This document shows positions 54,487 to 62,608 of a DNA stretch of 64,000 nt, one piece after another. Every line of letters begins with the position of its first letter. Within the stretch, counting starts at the first letter, position 1. Location of the stretch: NCBI RefSeq assembly GCF_029690045.1, contig NZ_CP121464.1:5766001-5830000 (forward strand), read 5' to 3'. This DNA is from Janthinobacterium rivuli. GTDB lineage: Bacteria > Pseudomonadota > Gammaproteobacteria > Burkholderiales > Burkholderiaceae_D. The notes under the pieces are model-generated. The model made no database searches, was not told where the DNA came from, and saw only the letters and a program-made list of their open reading frames with translations. Both the position numbers and the translations under genes were made by a program.

Positions 54487-55494
54487 TCAAAACCGCGTCT
54501 CCCGCGCCGCGCGCAAGAAATTATCGAGGATGGGCGTGCAATCGAGCAGCTCGACGCCGCCCGCCGAATGGAATTCAGGATGCCACTGCAAGCCCATGAC
54601 GAAACGCGCCCGCTGATAGCGGATGGCTTCGACGATATTGTCCCCTTGCGAATACGCTTCCACGGTGACGTCGCGTCCCAGATCCTTGACCGACTGGTGG
54701 TGGATGGAATTGACGAGCGCCTCGCCCGTTTTAGGAAACATGCCCGCCAAGGACGAGCCTTTCGGGAAAACGATGGTGTGGCGGTGGCGGTCATACAGGT
54801 CGTTGACGTGCGAGGTAGCGCCTTCCACGTCCGAGGCGATGTCCTGGTACAGGGTGCCGCCAAAGCCCACGTTGATCAGTTGGCAGCCGCGGCATATGCC
54901 CAGCACGGGTTTGCCCGCATCGACGAATTCGTGCAGCAGTTCCAGCTCGTACAGGTCGCGCGCGCGGTCGCCGTTCCATTCGGGCCGCGTGGCCGCCTCG
55001 GAATATGTCTGCGGCGAGACGTCGGCGCCGCCCTGCAGCACCAGGCCGTCCAGGTGGCGCGCATAGTGGCGCAGGGTGATGTTGCTCGGGTGTAGCTGGC
55101 CGCTGGTATTGACCGTCGGGATCATGAACACCAGCACGTCGCGCGACATGACCCATTGGGCGATCGACTCTTCCAGGTATTGCAGGTTCTTGCTGCGCAG
55201 GCCAGTGGCGCCCGGCTCTGGGTGGAAAATGCGGGCCGAGATGCCGATGCGCAGGGTGCGCCGCATGAAATCGCGGCTGGCCTTGTCGCGCATGGAGCGG
55301 TAGCGCGACGAGATCACCCGCCAGGCCAGCGCCAGCGGCGTGTCGTTATCCTTCAGGTAGCGGGGAGCGGCGTCGCGCGCGCGGTGCTCGTCATCGGGCG
55401 CCCGGCGGCCCACCCGGTCGGGCCGCGCCGGTGCTGGCTCTGGTGGCGCTGGGTCGGTGGACGGGGGCTGCTGGGGATCTTTTTCGTCTGACAT
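54487..55494 (-). CDS. Class I glutamine amidotransferase-like hydrolase (PuuD-like, peptidase C26)
   Basis: A 335-residue protein. An N-terminal ~75-residue Pro/Arg-rich extension precedes a class I amidotransferase domain with the nucleophile elbow LGICRGCQLINVGFGG and the His-Glu pair in GLQWHPEFH. GGADVSPQTY fits gamma-glutamyl-gamma-aminobutyrate hydrolases (PuuD) of putrescine breakdown. No other putrescine gene is near, so the substrate is uncertain. It is followed closely by the alginate-lyase-like gene. Confidence 0.88.
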   Translation of the reverse strand: MSDEKDPQQPPSTDPAPPEPAPARPDRVGRRAPDDEHRARDAAPRYLKDNDTPLALAWRVISSRYRSMRDKASRDFMRRTLRIGISARIFHPEPGATGLRSKNLQYLEESIAQWVMSRDVLVFMIPTVNTSGQLHPSNITLRHYARHLDGLVLQGGADVSPQTYSEAATRPEWNGDRARDLYELELLHEFVDAGKPVLGICRGCQLINVGFGGTLYQDIASDVEGATSHVNDLYDRHRHTIVFPKGSSLAGMFPKTGEALVNSIHHQSVKDLGRDVTVEAYSQGDNIVEAIRYQRARFVMGLQWHPEFHSAGGVELLDCTPILDNFLRAARETRF

Positions 55495-55713
55495 GGCGGG
55501 GCTGACTGAAAGCGGAGAACGGTTTCAATATAAACCCCTGCTTCCGAAAGCACGATTCAATTTTGTAACAAAAGCATACCTGCGGGGCATCCACGCAACA
55601 CGCCGGCGGCAAACGCATACGCCCCGTTTACGCTGGGGGCCCCGCTTTTTAGAGAATCTTTACGCCCCCGCTGCTAATCTTGAACGTACCTCAACCACCG
55701 CTGCAAAGCCACC

Positions 55714-56013
55714 ATGGAACCCCATTCACGCCTGTCCGCACATCACGCACTGCCCCACCGCCATCCCCGCCTGCCCACCTTCCTCATGCATATCACGGTC
55801 GATAGAGCCTGTCTGGCCGAGCTGCGCCAGCTGGTCGTCAGGACGTGCGGCGGCATGCTGTCGTTCATGCGCGTCGAGGCGGTCGACCATGCCGAACGCA
55901 TGAAAGTCTGGCTGTGCGTGACGGAACCTGCCCTGCGCCTGACCATGGACGCCGTCATGCGCCTGCTGCCAGCGGCGGAATTTGGCCGCATCAGCCAGGG
56001 GAAATCGCTATGA
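55714..56013 (+). CDS. Unknown 99-residue protein, first in DapA/ParA-like set
   Basis: A small protein whose last ~75 residues (HITVDRACLAELRQLV, MRVEAVDHAERMKVWLCV, RLTMDAVMRLLPAAEFGRI) suggest a beta-alpha-beta-beta-alpha-beta ACT- or ferredoxin-like fold; the first ~24 residues are His/Pro-rich. I do not recognise the family. A second possible start is the Met before HITVDR. The stop overlaps the DapA-like start as ATGA, good evidence that the frame is translated. Confidence 0.7.
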   Translation: MEPHSRLSAHHALPHRHPRLPTFLMHITVDRACLAELRQLVVRTCGGMLSFMRVEAVDHAERMKVWLCVTEPALRLTMDAVMRLLPAAEFGRISQGKSL

Positions 56014-57047
56014 ACCAGTATGCCTGCGACCACGCGATGTCGTCGATGCGCATCACCGCGCACTTCCAGGGCATCTGGGTGCCGATGGTCACGCCCTTCC
56101 ATGATGGCGATGGCGACATCGACTTCGGCGCGGCCCAGCAGCTCGCGTGCGAGCTGGCCGCCAGCGGCATCGATGGCCTGGTGGTGTGCGGCACCACGGG
56201 CGAAGCGGCCATGCTGAGCGCCGCCGAACAGACCATGCTGTTAGATAGCGTGCTCGAAGCCGTCGGCCCCCGCTTTCCCGTCGTGATGGGGATAGGCGGC
56301 AGCGATACGCGCAGCGTCGTCTCCGCCGTGCAGCGCTACAACGACCATCCGCTGGCGGGCCTGCTGATCTCCGCTCCCGCGTATGTGCGCCCGTCGCAGG
56401 ACGGCATCGCGCGCCACTTCCAGGCCATCGCCGCCGCCACCGACCAATCCATCGTGCTGTACAACGTGCCGGCCCGCACGGGCGTCAATATCGAACCGCA
56501 GACGGCCGCGCTGCTGGCGCGCGACTCGCACTTCGTCGCCATCAAGGAAGCGGGCGGCAAGCTGCAGCAGCTGGGCGAACTGCTGCTCGACACGCGCCTG
56601 GACGTCTTGTGCGGCGACGATGCCCTGCTGCTGGCCAGCCTGTCCATGGGCGGCCACGGCGCCATGTCGGCCGCCGCCCAGGTGCGTCCCGACCTGTATG
56701 CGCAGCTGTACCACCTGGTCAAACAGGGCCGCCACGGCGCCGCCGGCGCCCTGTTCAAGACCATGCTGCCCGTCATCCGCCTGCTGTTTGCCGAACCGAA
56801 TCCCGCTCCCGTCAAGGCGGCGCTGGCCATGCAGGGCAAGCTGCGCAACGCCTTGCGCCTGCCGATGACGCAGATGTCGGCCGCCGGCCAGGCCGCCCTG
56901 GCCGCGACGCTCGAACCCCTGCTGGCACTGCCCGCATGGACAGCCAGCGACAGGGATGCGCCGCGCGAAGGCTGTCTGCTGCAGCTGGTCTCCCCTGCCA
57001 ACATCATGCCAGCCGTACGCCAAGATGATCATCGCCATCACGGATGA
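56010..57047 (+). CDS. DapA-like dihydrodipicolinate synthase family aldolase
   Basis: A 345-residue class I lyase/synthase of the DHDPS/NAL family. Visible motifs are FQGIWVPMVTPF, GLVVCGTTGEAAMLS, LLISAPAYVRPSQDGI, YNVPARTGVNI (proton-relay Tyr), and FVAIKEAGG with the Schiff-base Lys. It has about 15 extra N-terminal and about 40 extra C-terminal residues compared with DapA. Its place outside any lysine operon suggests a paralogue with another keto-acid substrate or a dedicated supply role. AGGGGAA precedes the ATG. The end overlaps the next gene by 23 bases. Confidence 0.88.
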   Translation: MNQYACDHAMSSMRITAHFQGIWVPMVTPFHDGDGDIDFGAAQQLACELAASGIDGLVVCGTTGEAAMLSAAEQTMLLDSVLEAVGPRFPVVMGIGGSDTRSVVSAVQRYNDHPLAGLLISAPAYVRPSQDGIARHFQAIAAATDQSIVLYNVPARTGVNIEPQTAALLARDSHFVAIKEAGGKLQQLGELLLDTRLDVLCGDDALLLASLSMGGHGAMSAAAQVRPDLYAQLYHLVKQGRHGAAGALFKTMLPVIRLLFAEPNPAPVKAALAMQGKLRNALRLPMTQMSAAGQAALAATLEPLLALPAWTASDRDAPREGCLLQLVSPANIMPAVRQDDHRHHG

Positions 57048-57567
57048 ACGCGGGGGAATGGAGAAATCCATCCTGGCCGGGCGGCTGGCCGCTTCGCGCG
57101 CGCTGGCCGGACGCAAAGTATTGCTGCTCGATGCCGATCCGCGCCAGGGCGCCATGGCGCAGGCCAGGAACATGCACGACGGCGCCATGCACGGCAGCCT
57201 GACGCGGCCGCGCCTGATGGCGCGCGCCATCAGCGCCAAGGGCTTGCAACCGGAGCTCGAACACCTGGTGCACTGCTACCATGACATCGTCATCGACAGC
57301 GAGGGCCGCGACTCCATGGGCAGCCGTTCGGCCCTGATCGCCGCGCGCGTACTGGTGGTGCCGCTCGACGGTGTCGTCGACGCCACTGCGCAATCAGGGC
57401 TGGCGCGCCGCATCGCGCACGCGCGCAGCGTCAACCCCGAGCTGCGCGTCCTGCTGGCAACGGACACCCAGGCGGCACCCGCCCATGCCCTGGCCACGCA
57501 GATTCCGGCCGCCCGCGTGGTCAGCCTGGGACAGCTGTATTGCGCCGTTTTCAACCTGCGTTCTTAA
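57025..57567 (+). CDS. ParA/MinD-like protein with degenerate P-loop
   Basis: A 180-residue protein with the ParA/MinD outline: IIAITDERGGMEKSILAGRLA at the deviant Walker A position, VLLLDADPRQGAM (the D-x-D-P-x-x-G motif), VIDSEGRD, and VVPLDGVVDATAQ. The P-loop reads RGGMEKS where KGGVGKT is expected: the signature Lys is Arg and the second loop Gly is Glu, though the binding Lys remains. ATP hydrolysis may be altered. It overlaps the DapA-like gene, so it is probably co-expressed. A hairpin terminator follows. Confidence 0.8.
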   Translation: MIIAITDERGGMEKSILAGRLAASRALAGRKVLLLDADPRQGAMAQARNMHDGAMHGSLTRPRLMARAISAKGLQPELEHLVHCYHDIVIDSEGRDSMGSRSALIAARVLVVPLDGVVDATAQSGLARRIAHARSVNPELRVLLATDTQAAPAHALATQIPAARVVSLGQLYCAVFNLRS

Positions 57568-57576
57568 ACGCTAAAA

Positions 57577-57601
57577 AGGCGGCGCATGCGCCGCCTCTTC
57601 T
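57577..57601. terminator. Terminator between ParA-like and TorF genes
   Basis: The palindrome AGGCGGCGCATGCGCCGCCT has TTTTTAG downstream on the minus strand and CTTCTCTC on the plus strand. It fits the minus-strand porin gene best but may serve both. Confidence 0.8.
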
Positions 57602-57615
57602 CTCATCTCCGTTAA

Positions 57616-58365
57616 TTAAAACGTCTTGCTGACCGTCAGCTGCAGCGCCGTCTTGCCCATGAATTTGCCATTCACGGGCGAGGCATAGGCCGACTTGCCC
57701 GCGTTCGTGCCGATCACGGCCAGCGCGCCTGTCACGACGCCGAAATCGCGCGTGACGCCCACTTTCCAGTCCGTGTAGCTGGCCGCATCATTGTTGTTGA
57801 CCTTCTGGTGGCCCGCGTGCAGGTTGCCGGTCCAGCCGTTCGTCAGGTCGATATTCGCGCCGATGTCCAGGTAAGCGCTGTTCTTGCTGTTGACGATACC
57901 GAACAGGTTGGAGACGGCGTGCGAATACTTGATATAGGCGGGGCCGTACGACAGCTGGCCATAGATTTCCTGCGTGTCCGCGTTGGCCAGGCCGGCGACG
58001 TGATTCAAGCCGTTGTCCGCATACACATACGCGAGCACGCCCACGTCATAGCCAATGGCGTCGTTCAACTGACCGCGCTTGCCCGCATACAGGTCCACTT
58101 CCACGTCGCCGCTGCCGCCCGCATCCTTGGTCCACTTGATAGTCGACGCCCAGGCGCCCGCGTACAGGCCCGTCGGGTTGTTGACGTAGTCGGCGCCGCC
58201 CTGCAGCGCCGGTTTCAAGCGCGTCTGCGAGATGCCGCGGTAGCGGTAGTCGGACACGCCGGCCACGTTGAAACTCACTTCATTGTCCGGCTTGGCCTCG
58301 TCCGCGTGGGCCAGGCTGCCCGTAAAAGCAGTGGCGACGGCAAGTGCAAGTAGCATTTTATTCAT
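57616..58365 (-). CDS. TorF family putative porin
   Basis: A 249-residue outer-membrane protein with a signal peptide ending SLAHADE (~residue 21), then a beta-barrel with alternating aromatic strands (VSFNVAGVSDYRYRGISQTRLKPALQGGADY, LYAGAWASTIKW, VEVDLYAGKRG) and a terminal LQLTVSKTF with the C-terminal Phe that marks barrel insertion. YRYRGISQT is the hallmark of this family. It lies downstream of kdpE with its own 144-base leader. Confidence 0.9.
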   Translation of the reverse strand: MNKMLLALAVATAFTGSLAHADEAKPDNEVSFNVAGVSDYRYRGISQTRLKPALQGGADYVNNPTGLYAGAWASTIKWTKDAGGSGDVEVDLYAGKRGQLNDAIGYDVGVLAYVYADNGLNHVAGLANADTQEIYGQLSYGPAYIKYSHAVSNLFGIVNSKNSAYLDIGANIDLTNGWTGNLHAGHQKVNNNDAASYTDWKVGVTRDFGVVTGALAVIGTNAGKSAYASPVNGKFMGKTALQLTVSKTF

Positions 58366-58509
58366 GGTTATTCTTCTTCATGGGTGGTATGGGCCTTTGC
58401 CAACATGGCGCAGCTGGCCCGCCGCTGCAAAAAATCGCTGCAAAAATTTTAAGTAAAGCGTCCCCCTGGCGCGCGCAGCGCCTGTTTCAAACGGGGGAAA
58501 AGAATCGGT

Positions 58510-59208
58510 TTAGAGCGGCAGCAGCAAGCGGTAGCCGACGGCCGTTTCCGTCAGCAAGTACTGCGGCTGGGCCGGATCGGCTTCCAGCTTCTGGCGCAGA
58601 TGGCCCATGTAGATGCGCAGGTAGTGGCCGTTTTCGCTGTTCGACGGCCCCCACACTTCGCGCAGCAGCTGCGGATTGGTGACCACCCTGCCCGCGTTTT
58701 TCACGAGCACGGACAGCAAACGAAATTCCGTCGGCGTCATGTGCACCAGCTGCTTGTTGCGCGTGACCAGCCGGTCCTTCAGGTCGACGCGCACGTCGCC
58801 GAACTGCACCACGCCGTCATCGCTGGCGGCGGGCTGGCGCTGGCGGCGCAGGGTGGCGCGCACGCGGGCCAGCAATTCGCCCACGCCAAACGGCTTGGTC
58901 AGATAGTCGTCGGCGCCCGCGTCGAGCGCGCGGATCTTGTCCTGCTCGTCGACCCGCGCCGACAGCACAATGATGGGAACGGCCGACCATTTGCGGATGT
59001 CGGCGATGAAGTCGATGCCGTCGCCGTCGGGCAGGCCCAGATCCAGCACGATCAGGTCGGGCCGGCGCGTGCCCGCATCGATCAGGCCCCGCTGCATGGT
59101 GGCCGACTCGAAAATCTGCCAGCCCTCGTCTTCCAGCGCGGCGCGCACGAAGCGGCGGATTTGCGGTTCATCCTCGACCAGCAAGGCGGTGGCGGAAGGT
59201 TCGTTCAT
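58510..59208 (-). CDS. kdpE: KDP operon response regulator
   Basis: A 232-residue OmpR-type regulator. The receiver domain has the acidic pair in LLVEDE, the phosphoacceptor Asp in DLIVLDLGLPDGDG, and the conserved Lys in DYLTKPF. The winged-helix domain includes LTPTEFRLL-like MTPTEFRLLSVLVKNAGRVV and HYLRIYMGHLRQKLE. It activates kdp transcription when phosphorylated by KdpD. The start overlaps the kdpD stop as ATGA. Confidence 0.95.
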   Translation of the reverse strand: MNEPSATALLVEDEPQIRRFVRAALEDEGWQIFESATMQRGLIDAGTRRPDLIVLDLGLPDGDGIDFIADIRKWSAVPIIVLSARVDEQDKIRALDAGADDYLTKPFGVGELLARVRATLRRQRQPAASDDGVVQFGDVRVDLKDRLVTRNKQLVHMTPTEFRLLSVLVKNAGRVVTNPQLLREVWGPSNSENGHYLRIYMGHLRQKLEADPAQPQYLLTETAVGYRLLLPL

Positions 59209-61952
59209 GTTGGTTTTCCTGTTTCATGATCATTGGCGTCGTCGGGCTCGAGCTCCGGCGGCGCCGGGGGCGTGCCCAGCGGCAGGCTGAAGACGATGGC
59301 CGCGCCCTGTCCCGGCGCGTGCGGCTGTGCGTGGATGGTGCCGCCGTGGGCTTCGACGATGGCGCGGCAAATGGCCAGCCCCAGTCCGACGCCCGGCTTG
59401 TTCGATTCGCGCTCGCCGCGCGTGAATTTTTCAAAGATGGCTTCTTCGCGGCCGGGCGGCAGGCCCGGGCCATCGTCAGACACCGTCACCTGCAGGAACT
59501 GGCCGTGCCCCCCGGCCGCGACCGTGATGGTGCTGCCGGGCGGCGTGTACTTGGCCGCGTTTTCCAGCAGGTTGCACAGCACCCGCTCGATCAGCACGGC
59601 GTCGTAGCGCACCAGCGGCAAGTCCGGCGCCAGCTGCGTCTGCACGGCATGCTGCTGCAATTGCGGACCGCTGGCGCGCAGCGCGCTGCCCACCACCTCT
59701 TCCAGCGCCTGCCATTGCAGGTTCAGCCGCACCTGGCCGCTTTCAATGCGCGCCATGTCCAGCAAGTTCGCCACCAGGGCGCTCATACGCACGGTTTCGG
59801 ACTGCAGCGAGCGCGCCATATCCAGCTGCGCGGGCGACAGCGCAGGCCGGGACAAGGCCAGCGATTCGGCCAGGCCCACCAGCGACGTCAAGGGCGTGCG
59901 CAAGTCGTGCGACAGGGCCGCCAGCAGCGAATTGCGCAGCCGTTCGGACTCCATCTGCAGCAGCGCGCCCTGGGCCACGTCGATGTAATGCACGCGTTCG
60001 AGGGCGATGGCCGCCAGCGCGGCAAAGGTATCGAGGTGCTGGCGCTGTTCCGGCACCAGCAGCCAGCGCCCCCGCTGCGCGCCCTCGAGCGGCAGCAGCG
60101 CCAGCACGCCGCGCGTGCGCATCGGCGCGATCAGCGGCAGGTAGAAAATGGGCGACGCCGGCAAGGTGTCGGTGCCCGTTCCCGCCGCCTGCGCATGGTC
60201 GAAGGCCCACTGTGCGATGCCGATATCGAGCGGCTCGCCGCCATTCGGGGCCTGCAAGCTGCTCTCGTCATCGGGCAGCAGCAGGGTGGCGCGCGCGCGG
60301 AAAGCCCGTTCGATGGCGCTTTTCGTGATGTCGAAAATCTGCTCCGTCTGCAGTACGCCGGACAGCTCGCGCGAGAATTCATACAGGGCGCGGGCGCGCG
60401 CTTCGCGGTGCGAGGCCACGCGCGCCTGGAAACGCAGGCCGGCCGTCAGGTGGCCCGTGATCAGACCCACGGCCAGCATCACGCCAAAGGTAATCACATA
60501 CTGGAAATCGCCCACGGCAAACGAGAAGCGGGGCGGCACGAAGACGAAATCGAAGCAGGCCACGCCCACCAGGCTGGCCAGCGCCGCCGGTCCGCGTCCC
60601 AGGCGCACGGCCACCAGCACCACCGTCAGCAAGGACAGCATGGCGATATTGGCCAGGTCAAGATAAGGCTGCAGCGGTACCGAGGCGAGGGCCGTGGCCA
60701 GGCTGGCGCCGGCAGCCAGGATGTAACGCCAGTGGCGCGAGGTCCGGCGCGGCACCTCCGCATCGTCGCCGACTGCGCGCCGCGGCGCCGCATCGGCTGG
60801 CGGCAAGCCCACCTCGATCAAATCGATATCGGGCGCCACGCTGGCCAGGCGCGCCGCCGGCGGTGCCTGCCACAGGCGCGCCAGCGCATTGGCGCGACCA
60901 CGGCCGACGATGACTTTCGAGATATTCGCGCTGCGCGCATACTCGACCACGGCGCCGGCGATGTCGGCGGACGGCATAACAGCCGTGCGCGCGCCCAGGT
61001 CCTGCGCCAGTTTCAGGGTTTTCAAAATGCGCTCGCGCTGGCTCGCCGGCAGGCGCTGCAAACGCGGCGTTTCCACGTACAGCGCATGCCATTCCGCATT
61101 CAGCTGGCTGGCCAGGCGCGCCGTGCTGCGGATCACGTGTTCGCCACCCGCATGCGGCCCCACGCAGGCCAGCAGCGCGGCGCCCGTCTTCCACACAGGA
61201 TTGATGGACTTCTCGACGCGGTAAGCCTGCACGTCATCCTGCACCCGGTCCGCCGTGCGGCGCAAGGCCAGTTCGCGCAGGGCGATCAAATTACCCTTGC
61301 GGAAAAAATGCTGGGACGCCCGCTCGGCCTGCAGCGGCTGATACACCTTGCCCTGCTTCAGGCGGCGCAGCAGTTCATCGGCGGGAATATCGACCAGCAC
61401 CACTTCATCGGCGCGGTCGAACACCGTATCGGGCAGAGTTTCGGCCACGCGCACGCCTGTAATCCCCCCCACCACGTCGTTGAGGCTTTCCAGGTGCTGC
61501 ACGTTGACGGTGGAGAGCACGTCGATGCCGGCCGCCAGCAATTCCTCGACATCCTGCCAGCGCTTCGGATGGCGCGAACCGGCCACGTTCGAGTGGGCCA
61601 GTTCATCCATCAATATCAGCGGCGGCGCGCGCCGCAGCGCTTCGTCAAGGTCGAACTCGAACAGGGTCTTGCCCCGATACTCGATCGCTTTTAGCGGAAG
61701 CACGGGCAAGCCGTCCAGCTGGGCCGCCGTATCCTGGCGCCCATGCGTCTCCACCACGCCCACCAGCAAATCCTGGCCATCGGCCAGCAGCTTGCGGGCG
61801 GCGGCCAGCATCGCATAAGTCTTGCCGACGCCGGCCGAAGCGCCAAAATAAATGCGCAGCCGGCCGCGCGCGGCTTTCTTTTCCTGCGCCTGCACTTGCG
61901 CCAGCAGGGTGTCAGGGTCGGGGCGTTGGCTGTCGTTGGGGAGCATGGGCAT
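59205..61952 (-). CDS. kdpD: K+/turgor-sensing histidine kinase
   Basis: A 915-residue sensor kinase. Domains in order: KdpD N-terminal domain with P-loop GASAGVGKTYAML (~37-49) and LILMDELAHSN; USP domain (~250-375); four-helix DUF4118 membrane region (~408-510); GAF-like region (~530-660); dimerisation domain with phospho-His in ALSHDLRTPL; and the ATPase domain with NLLENAAKYTPP and DDGPGLPPG. The first ATG is used; a second six bases later is possible, and neither has a strong ribosome-binding site. Confidence 0.95.
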   Translation of the reverse strand: MPMLPNDSQRPDPDTLLAQVQAQEKKAARGRLRIYFGASAGVGKTYAMLAAARKLLADGQDLLVGVVETHGRQDTAAQLDGLPVLPLKAIEYRGKTLFEFDLDEALRRAPPLILMDELAHSNVAGSRHPKRWQDVEELLAAGIDVLSTVNVQHLESLNDVVGGITGVRVAETLPDTVFDRADEVVLVDIPADELLRRLKQGKVYQPLQAERASQHFFRKGNLIALRELALRRTADRVQDDVQAYRVEKSINPVWKTGAALLACVGPHAGGEHVIRSTARLASQLNAEWHALYVETPRLQRLPASQRERILKTLKLAQDLGARTAVMPSADIAGAVVEYARSANISKVIVGRGRANALARLWQAPPAARLASVAPDIDLIEVGLPPADAAPRRAVGDDAEVPRRTSRHWRYILAAGASLATALASVPLQPYLDLANIAMLSLLTVVLVAVRLGRGPAALASLVGVACFDFVFVPPRFSFAVGDFQYVITFGVMLAVGLITGHLTAGLRFQARVASHREARARALYEFSRELSGVLQTEQIFDITKSAIERAFRARATLLLPDDESSLQAPNGGEPLDIGIAQWAFDHAQAAGTGTDTLPASPIFYLPLIAPMRTRGVLALLPLEGAQRGRWLLVPEQRQHLDTFAALAAIALERVHYIDVAQGALLQMESERLRNSLLAALSHDLRTPLTSLVGLAESLALSRPALSPAQLDMARSLQSETVRMSALVANLLDMARIESGQVRLNLQWQALEEVVGSALRASGPQLQQHAVQTQLAPDLPLVRYDAVLIERVLCNLLENAAKYTPPGSTITVAAGGHGQFLQVTVSDDGPGLPPGREEAIFEKFTRGERESNKPGVGLGLAICRAIVEAHGGTIHAQPHAPGQGAAIVFSLPLGTPPAPPELEPDDANDHETGKPT

Positions 61953-61986
61953 CTTTTAATTGTCGATTAGCCCAAGAACAAGGGCT

Positions 61987-62013
61987 GGGGTCAGACCCGA
62001 CGGGTCTGACCCC
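61987..62013. repeat. GGGGTCAGACCC palindrome, copy 2
   Basis: The same 12-base arms as at 30495-30521, with a GAC loop, lie in the 70-base gap between kdpC and kdpD. It may weaken or separate transcription of kdpDE from kdpABC. Confidence 0.86.
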
Positions 62014-62022
62014 GGTATCATC

Positions 62023-62598
62023 TTACTTTGCGGCCGCATCGAGCGCCAGATTCAGTTCCAGCACATTCACCCTTGGTTCGCCGAAAAAGCCGATATACGC
62101 GGTCTTCTGCACCTTGGCGATGGCGTTTTCCACCTGCGCCAGCGGCACGGCGCGCACGCGGGCCACGCGCGGCGCCTGGTACAGGGCACCCGCCAGGCTG
62201 ATTTCCGGATCCAGGCCGCTGCTCGACGCCGTCACCAGGTCGACGGGAATGGCGCGCGTATTGCCCGGGTCAACTTCCTTCAGGGCGGCGATGCGCGCCT
62301 TGACGGCGTCCACCAGGGCTGGATTGGTCGGTCCCTGGTTCGAGCCGCCCGAGCCGGCACCGTTATTGGCCATCGGCGCGGTGGCCGATGGCCGGCCCCA
62401 GAAATACTTGGGCGAGGTGAATGACTGGCCGATCAGAGTCGAGCCGACGGGCTTGCCACCACGCTCGACGATGCTGCCGTTGACTTCATCGTTGAAAGCC
62501 AGCTGCCCGATGCCGGCCGTGGCAAATGGATAGACGACGCCGCAGATCACGGTCAGCGCGGCAAACAGGACCAGGGCGGGACGTACGATAGTGCTCAT
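62023..62598 (-). CDS. kdpC: Potassium-transporting ATPase subunit C
   Basis: A 191-residue single-span subunit of the high-affinity KdpFABC potassium pump. The N-terminal membrane helix (LVLFAALTVICGVVYPFATAGIGQL) and the periplasmic domain with GSTLIGQSFTSPKYFWGRPSA and DLVTASSSGLDPEISLAGALYQ are classic KdpC motifs. AAGGA precedes the ATG. It follows kdpB by 10 bases. Confidence 0.96.
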   Translation of the reverse strand: MSTIVRPALVLFAALTVICGVVYPFATAGIGQLAFNDEVNGSIVERGGKPVGSTLIGQSFTSPKYFWGRPSATAPMANNGAGSGGSNQGPTNPALVDAVKARIAALKEVDPGNTRAIPVDLVTASSSGLDPEISLAGALYQAPRVARVRAVPLAQVENAIAKVQKTAYIGFFGEPRVNVLELNLALDAAAK

Positions 62599-62608
62599 GA
62601 TGGTTCCT

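Noticed and set aside
59226..61694. An 822-codon plus-strand frame inside kdpD
   Set aside because: kdpD is unmistakable on the other strand; the antisense frame has no signal or motif.
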